Positions 17,330 through 23,878 of a stretch of DNA of 23,878 bases are shown in pieces (position 1 is the first letter of the stretch; each line of letters begins with the position of its first letter). The stretch comes from Ochromonadaceae sp. CCMP2298 (Eukaryota > Sar > Synurophyceae > Ochromonadales > Ochromonadaceae). Location of the stretch: positions 1-23,878 of the forward strand of contig MU633789.1 in NCBI GenBank assembly GCA_026770595.1, read 5' to 3'. The notes under the pieces were generated by a model that did not search any database, was not told where the DNA came from, and worked only from the letters and a program-made list of their open reading frames with translations. Both the position numbers and the translations under genes were made by a program.

Positions 17330-18219
17330 ATGAACCTTGTCGAGGAGGACGAACCCTTCGTGCAGATTCTGCACGACATGGGCATCGAAAGCTTCAATCC
17401 GCTCGTGCCCACTGCGCTAAATGAGTATGCTACACGTAAGCTCGGCATAGTTCTTTTTAGGCATGAAGCACTTTGTCTGAGCGGTTTCGTCGTCCTCTCG
17501 TTCTTCCCAAACAGGGTTCGCCACGGAGCTCCTGGCTGATGCGAGAGACTACTCCAAGCATGCAGGCAGAGCAGTAAGTCAATCAACCCCCTTTCTGTCA
17601 CTATCTTCTCACGCTGCTCTCTATGTACCCACTGGGCCTGCAGGAGATCGAGCCGGAGGATGTGAAGCTCGCGGTGAAGCTCAGCGACGCACATGCTGTT
17701 GGCTTCGACGCCCCCGAGAGCGTGCAGCACGCAGTGCAGGCGGAGATGGAGCGGAATGACCTGACGATGCTAGCCGACCCATCTTCGGTGCTGCACCGCT
17801 ACCCACAGGACATGTTCATGCAACGCGCATATACGTTCGTCACGGGCAGCGAGGCCTATCCGCAGGACGTGGAGGGAGGCGCGACGGGTGGTGTGGAGAC
17901 GCTGACGGGCGTCCAAGCCGCCAGCGGGACTGTTTCTGGACCCACTGGTCAATACCAGTCCGGAAGCACAACCTCCTTGAAGTTTCAGACCACTGCCCGG
18001 ACAGGTAAGATTTTGCCATTATTCCTCCTTCAAACGTACAATGGATGCTGTCTCCTTATAGTGAATGTAACGGACAGTAGCAGCGGCAGTAAGCGTCGGA
18101 TTTACTACCTTATCAGATCGCCGCATTCTTTTTCTCATCTTCATCCCTATGTGGCGCCCCTCTTTCCAGGACCCAAGAAGCTGGACAGCGCCCCGGGATT
18201 TGATGATTCGGATTTGTAA
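17330..18219 (+). CDS. TAF9: Transcription initiation factor TFIID subunit 9
   Basis: TAF9 is a histone-fold subunit of TFIID and SAGA that pairs with TAF6. Exons are 17330-17435, 17515-17573, 17644-18004 and 18170-18219, with GT-AG introns of 79, 70 and 165 bp (phases 1, 0, 1), giving 191 residues. The fold reads VQILHDMGIESFNP, then YATRFATELLADARDYSKHA across the first splice, then IEPEDVKLAVKL across the second. This matches TAF9 helices alpha1 to alpha3 in order. The protein is shorter than metazoan TAF9 and has a Gly/Ser/Thr-rich tail ending in an acidic DDSDL. The ATG at 17330 places the fold near the N-terminus, as in other TAF9s. Intron 3 is a multiple of three and lacks a stop, so its retention would insert 55 residues. 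TGTAAATA lies 37 nt after the stop. Confidence 0.93.
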
Positions 18220-18477
18220 TGCCGGCGTCACAAGTATGAATAATATGTAATTCACTGTAAATATATTCGATGGTTCAGATGTACTGACAAGTTTTGAAAA
18301 TAGGAGAGCATAAGCAACCTCAATCTAGTTTCTTCATGTTGTACAGTACACACAAGCTATTCGTAAAAGTTTCTTCTAGGTTCTTGTTCTATGCTCTAAC
18401 TATGTATCGGTCCCATTTGTATATATGTATTGGTCCAGGGTGCACGTACCCCTCCTCCAGATCTGTACGGAAGTAAA
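18220..18477. other. Convergent 3' region, TAF9 / DENN-WD40 gene
   Basis: This 258-bp spacer contains TGTAATTC and TGTAAATA (18256-18263) for TAF9, and TGTACTGTAC on the minus strand about 130 nt after the DENN-WD40 stop. A TTTGTATATATG stretch occurs near 18416. No gene and no AATAAA were seen. Confidence 0.5.
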
Positions 18478-21400
18478 TCAACACGAGAGTGAGTGTTGGT
18501 CGTACACGAAGCAGCGCAGGGTGCCATTCCATCCGTTGGTGACGATGCAGGTGCGTGTGCCTGGGTTGTCCAGATCGGTGAACTCCACAGGACCCTGGTG
18601 ATAGGTAGGTGGTAGGTGGTAAGTAGTAAGTGGTAAGTGGTAGGTGGTATGTTATGTGGGCACGCGGGGAGTGGGGAGTGGGGAGTGGCACAAAAGCGAA
18701 ATAAAGCAGCTCTCACATGGGGTGTGTGTATAACGTTGTTGGCCCGCCGGAAGGAGGTCATTTTCATCTGCGCCACGCCTTCGTCGTCGAAGGCGCGCAG
18801 TAGGTATGTGTTCTGGCCGTTGATAGAGTCCCTAAAGTGTAAGATGTAAGGTGGAATAGGTAATATATAATGTAAGATGTAAGGGGGGGGTGTAGAAAAG
18901 AAAAGACAACCACCGAACAGTAGTATTACTTACCAGGTACGTACTGTGCCGTCGTGCGAGGCTGTGTGGAACTCGTCCACGCCGTTCCAGGCGATGGCGG
19001 TGATGCGGGAGCGGTGGCCCTGCGAGACGCTTGAGGGTGTGTTCACGTCGTAGCGGCGGTCCCAGATGCGCACGACGCCATCCGCACTGGTCGATATCAC
19101 CAGCGAGTCGTCCCCGCCCCCCACGGCGATAGCAGTCACCGCCGAGGCGGCGCACTTTTTGTGCCCATCTGAGCCCATAGAGCGGCCCTCCAATACGCGC
19201 CCGTCGAGGGTCTGTGTGGAGCGGTTGCGGGTGCGTATGTCCCACAGCTTTATGGAGCGGTCGGTCGAGCTGGAGATAAACTCGTTCGCGCGCAGGCCTA
19301 GCAGCTGCGTGACTCTACCCGAGTGCGCGACCACCTGGAAGACCGGCTGTGCGGTAGTGAGGTCCAGCAGAGAGACCAGGCCCGTGCTGGTGCCCACCCC
19401 CAGGTACTCGTCGTTGCTACGCGGCTTCAAAGTGCGGGTGGGGGGGCGCTTGCCACTGAGCGGGGATTCCGCTGTGCGCTCAGCGCCTATGAAAGCTAGA
19501 CAACAGATGCTGAGGTCAGGGGGTGGGGCGTCGAGGTAGATCTTCTGAGAGCTCCCGTTGTGCGCGAAGGTGGGATTAATGGCGTGCGTCAACGAGATTG
19601 TGTGGGAGGAATTGTCAGACCCGCGGGTGAGAGATACCAACCCTGCGCTGTCCCCCGCAGCCAGCAGCCACCCCTCGCCCTCTCGCCGCACAGCCATCGC
19701 ACCGATCTCCGCAGAGTGTCCCTTGATGGTGGCCAGGGATTGGTTGTTTCCCATACGCCCCCACAGTTTGCTGATGGTGGAGGCGGGCTGGGGCGTGCTG
19801 GTGGCGAAACCGTCCTGGGGCAGCGTCCAGGCCCGCAGCACGCCGTTGGAGCAGCCGCTGAAAAAGAGCTGAGCGGGAGAGTTAGCGCCGGGGTCTTTGT
19901 CGCCAGCGCTTGTGGGGCTATTGGTAGCGCTAGAGGTAGTGGTAGTGGCGACGTCTTGCAAACAAACGAGGCTTGTTACCCCCCTGTATGCGTCGCCGCT
20001 ACCTGAGCTGTGCCGATGCGTCGCCGCTACCACGCCCGTTGCGAGGTCAGTGATGGAGATGCAGCCTGCGTGCGTGCCGCTCACTAGCCAGTTCCCCGAC
20101 ACTTCTGTGGCAGTCACCTGCCCCTCGTCCAGGCCCTGCGTAAGAGGGAGATCGAGGAAGAGCGAGGGATGAAGAACGTCAAGGGAGAGGTAGGAGGACG
20201 GGAAGGTGAGAGGGAAGTAGGGAGGTTGAGGAAGGGCAGGAGGGTGATAATGATTCGAGTGGTTAGTAGAAAGTATTAAAACCAATGTGTCAGGGAAGGA
20301 GAGCGAGAGCTGTATAGAGAGCGAAACACAGGGGCAGCTGCGGGTGGACTGTAAGCAACACACGCAAAACGCAATACACGATACACAACACGCTCCCTAT
20401 TCAAGCCACTTACGATGAGAGGCAGGGGCGAAAATTTTCTAGGCAGGTCCATGCTCACGGTCTTGGGACGATGGGTGTGGCGTGGCGTGGGGGCCAATGG
20501 ACCCCCATCTGTATCCCCTGACATAGTGCGCAAGTCGTCCTCGGTGACGCTGTGGCGGTAGGACTCATCGATACTGGGTATGCGGCGCAAGTCAAAGGAA
20601 TCCATCTCGTCCAGACTGGGTATGGGCTTGTCTAAGCCCAGAAATACACACTGCAGCAACCCCTCGGAGTGGTTGGGTCGGCTCACTCGAGAGGCTCTGG
20701 AGACTCGGTCGCTGTCCGAAGAGTGCTCACTCTCCTCGTCGATCTGCTCCAGCTTCTCGCCGTAGAAGGAGTCCCGCATGCTGCCCTTGCGCGACAACAA
20801 GTGGGGCAGGTCGGGTGAGCGTGCATTGGAGGCGTCTGAGCTGGGGGAGGAGTCTGCGCTGGACCCCCCAGTCCTATTTAATCGCACCTTTGCGCCCTCC
20901 TCGTCGTTGCGTTTGGAGTGCCTTTTGCCCTTCTCTTCATTCTTGGAGCTGAAGAGCTTTGAGCTGTCGTGTCCCTGCATGGAGAGCATATCCCCCAGAC
21001 TCAGAGAGGTGCGGCCCTTGTGCTTGCGGCCCCTGGGCGTGCTCTCCCTCTTCACCCGCTCCTGCTCTGCCGCCAGCTCGTCCACGTTGATGGTCCAGAT
21101 GCGGTTGACGAACCTTTGCAACTTTGTGTACTCGTTGATCGACAGTGCGTAGTCCGAGGCCACCCCCTGGATGAACAGCAGTGCGCGCGCGTTGTTTACC
21201 TCCAATTCGAGCATTATGAAGAGCAGCGCGTACACCTCTGAGAGCACGCTGTGCAGCAGAACGTGTGCTCGGGCGATCTTGCCGAGCTTCGCGTCAGGCG
21301 GGGGCACGCGCGAGCACATGAGTGCCCTCCAGAGGTCTGAGTTGTGGTAGATGGGATGCTGGCAGGTGCGCTGGGAAAGGAACTCCATGATATCGTCGGG

Positions 21401-23878
21401 TGTCTCGATCTCGTCATCGTGCAGCAGGAAGCAGAAGTACAGACCGCCCACCTCCAGCAGCCCGTAAGCAGTAAGGTAGTCCTCGAGCTCGGAGCAGATG
21501 CGCAAAGTGCCTGCGAAGAGGCGAGAGAAGGCGTCGAAGGCTGTGGGGTTTAGTGGGAAGACGTTCGAAGCATCGCGCTTCTCCTTGCTCTGCTTGGCAT
21601 TTTTCAGCATGGCGATGAGGGCAGTTCTGTTATGCGCCTCCTCCAGTGCGGTGAGGCTCAGCTCTATGGCGGAGTCGAGCCACTTTGCGTCCAGTACGCT
21701 CTCAGTAACTACCTTCTGCAGCAGTTGCGTGATGCACTCGGCGCACCCGCCCCCCTCAGCCAGCTGGTCGACCGTCGCCTGGTCTGTCATGTAGCGGCGG
21801 TTCTGACGACTAGCCGTGGAGACTGCGCGATTACGGGCTGCAAATTGCGTGTTCGCGCACAGCCTGCTGGACGCCGTACTGCGCACCTTGAGATAGGTGG
21901 CTAGCAGTGGCTCCATAGGTGTGCCAAGCTCCTGAGCCAGGTGGGCGACCGACCAGCGGGTCACCTGCGCCTGTGCTAACTTCAACTTATCGGTATCGAA
22001 CACGGCGAGAGGGTGGGAGTGATCAGCGTAGCATAGGTCCACCTCGGTAGGCCTTACGGACTGCTGCCTGCGCATCATGTCATCTCTATTGAACGAGTCT
22101 GTCTCCTCGTCAGAGCCGTCTAGTTCCGAGTCAAGCCCGCCCCCCACAGCCCCCATCCCCACATCGTCTTGTCTCTTCATATTCCACGATGAGCCGTTCT
22201 CTTGGTCCAGACTCGTGCCCTCCTGCGCATCCTCCCCATCATGGCCATCCACCCCCCTCTGATCCCGCTCTTGCGCCCCTGGCATGTCCGGCTCGCTGTC
22301 GAAGTCACCCCCTCCCTCACCCTCTCCCTCGCCCTCTCCCTCCTCTCCCCGGCCTGGGGAGCCTTCAAAGGCGCTGCTCACGCTCCCGAACTTCCCCGCG
22401 CCACTGGTCTTGAACATGAACGAAGAAGAGGCAGAGTGCACCGCACAGTCAGACTTGCTATCGTCGCTACTTTCTTTAGTGTCTTGGCCAGTGCTTTGGT
22501 CAAGCTCCGGCCCAAAACTCATCCTTGACTGAGGTGGCTGGGGCAGGTTGGGCTCCGCGCTGGCGAAAGCCGACAGCGCATATGCTGTGCGTATCTTGAT
22601 GTGGTACACGCCACGCGTGCGACTCGTCGCCAGGGTCGGGTCTGGCGTGCTGGGGTAGGGCGAAGGGGCGGTCTTGGCGGCATGTCTGAGGTAGGGGAGG
22701 TAGTGGCGGATGCGGCTGTCGAGCAGGGCTTTGATGTTGTCCACCCGCGCTGTCGCGCTGCCCCGCAGGTGCGAGGGGGCGACTAGCCAGGTAGGCAGCA
22801 GGGATTCGTAAGCAGCCTCGTTGGGGTTCTCCCCATTCATGGTGAACATGGAGCCTGCTGAGCTGCGCTGCTGCAGGTAGCTCTTGAAGTCGTTGCCCAA
22901 GCCCACCACACTGATCCGCCTCCCCTTGCCCACTTCCCGCTCATCGTCGCGCACCACAGCAGCCGTCACATCCGACATATTCAAGTCCGACATGGAGGCA
23001 CTCAGCGATCGTACGTGTCCCTTCACCATTTTGTCGTGCAGAACGCTGGACATGGACACATTCCGAGTGATCTTCCCCGAGGTAGAGGTGTTTGCGGAGG
23101 TCTGCTGTGGAGAGGAGGGTCTGCTCTCCCCCACATCCTCCAGTCGGGCCTTCTCGGCCTCCGCCAGGCGTAGGATGTTTTTGTAGAAGAAGGCGAGCGA
23201 GGGGGTGTGGATGGACTCTGTCAGCACGTGGAAGCAGTTGGTCACGGTCAGCAGCTCCAGAGTTGCGCGGTACTCGTCTGTGGCGTAGTCGGAAATGAAG
23301 AGGGGTCTGTTGAACACCGGGCACTTGGGGTTGAGGTAGAAGAGGCAGTCGGGGACGTATCTGAGCAGCTGGAAGAGCACGTCGTAGAAGGCCAGCTGCA
23401 CTTGTGTGTTCACATCAACCAGTGCCTCAGGCGCATCTGGCTCGGAGGCCTCTGGGTCTAGGCCCAGTGTGTAGACGTTGAAGGTGTTGCGCTGGTCGTG
23501 GCAGGGCAGCGGGCCGTGTAGGATTGCGCGCAGTGAGTGCATCAGCCAGCGGTCCTCTCGGATGGGCAGTTCCATAGCCAGGGCGCCGTTCATAGAGAGT
23601 GCGCCTGTGTCGCAGTCCACCAGCACCATATCTTGCATATATTCTCCCTGGATGAAGCGCAGCCAGGATGAGTGCGTGCCCAGCATGAAGGGCACGGGCG
23701 CCTCCACCACATTCAGTAGGTGCATGGGCACCACAGGCAGGTACACGTGTGTCCACTGCAGGGGGTAGATCAAGGCGCGCAGGCCTTCGCAGATGACGGG
23801 CAGTAGGGACAGGTCGCAGGAGTGGAACAGCATGCGGCACTCGGACAGCACGCAGCAGACCACGTCGATCAGCACGCG
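18478..23878 (-). CDS. DENN-WD40 protein (SCD1/DENND3-like Rab GEF), 5' partial
   Basis: DENN proteins activate Rab GTPases in membrane traffic. Exons in the window are 23878-20414, 20135-18934, 18831-18717 and 18594-18478, with GT-AG introns of 278, 102 and 122 bp (phases 0, 2, 0). This gives 1632 residues running off the right edge, so the uDENN and the start of cDENN are missing. The first residues (LSECRMLFHSCDLSLLP, then YPLQWTHVYLPVVP and PVPFMLGTHSSWL) are core cDENN, and dDENN follows to about residue 240. A long Ser/Glu/Gly-rich stretch separates this from a conserved helical middle (about 610-945). From 1156 on are WD40 repeats with SIKLWDIRT, VVRIWDRR and TVRTWDS. The final exon (PVEFTDLDNPGTRTC, stop TGA) is recovered by splicing only. 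Plant SCD1 and animal DENND3 share the DENN-then-WD40 order. Confidence 0.88.
18603..18650. repeat. Short tandem repeat in DENN-WD40 last intron
   Basis: About seven units of GGTAGGT/GGTAAGT lie inside the 122-bp intron (18595-18716). A GGGAGT triplet repeat follows at about 18669-18688. On the sense strand the repeat is a CA/CT-rich tract running up to the acceptor. Confidence 0.75.
20136..20413 (-). other. Intron joining DENN and WD40 coding exons
   Basis: The donor is GTAAGT directly after the DENN exon and the acceptor is TTACGCAG before the WD40 exon, both phase 0. A perfect TACTAAC branch-point-like heptamer is on the minus strand at 20268-20262, followed by a CT-rich tract. This is the main evidence that the DENN and WD40 parts are one gene. 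Confidence 0.8.

Noticed and set aside
18603-18650. Telomere-like GGTAGGT repeat
   Set aside because: It is short, imperfect and intronic, flanked on both sides by WD40 coding exons.

Overview
The window is about 24 kb of nuclear DNA from a compact, fairly GC-rich genome of a unicellular eukaryote. The evidence is nine protein genes, eight of them split by short GT-AG introns (15 introns, 70-278 bp). All three standard stop codons are used, and the genes are eukaryote-specific (RPL17, TAF9, NOC4, DENN-WD40). I cannot name the organism. A BFN (DUF151) plus UVR module behind a hydrophobic N-terminus, and an SCD1/DENND3-like DENN-WD40 protein, would fit a protist or alga, possibly one with a secondary plastid, but this is inference only.

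Layout, left to right. Gene 1 (+, 139-3157) is an unrecognised acidic and basic low-complexity protein. Gene 2 (-, 3721-6565) is an unrecognised 869-residue protein with a Gln-Ala tract and a helical C-terminal region. RPL17/uL22 (-, 7345-8127) and NOC4 (+, 8539-10314) are divergent. A GlcNAc-transferase-like glycosyltransferase (-, 10426-12265) is divergent from a ZNG1/CobW zinc GTPase (+, 12681-14183). A threonine aldolase joined by one intron to a BFN-UVR module (-, 14535-16926) is divergent from TAF9 (+, 17330-18219). A DENN-WD40 Rab-GEF-like gene (-, 18478 to beyond the right edge) is 5'-partial. Orientations run + - - + - + - + -, so most neighbours share either a bidirectional promoter or a convergent 3' region.

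The genes do not form one pathway. The clearest functional pair is RPL17 (60S subunit protein) and NOC4 (40S assembly factor), which share a 411-bp divergent promoter with duplicated short motifs and a perfect palindrome. The most unusual coding feature is the predicted aldolase-nuclease fusion. I saw no tRNA, rRNA, CRISPR array, transposon or viral gene.
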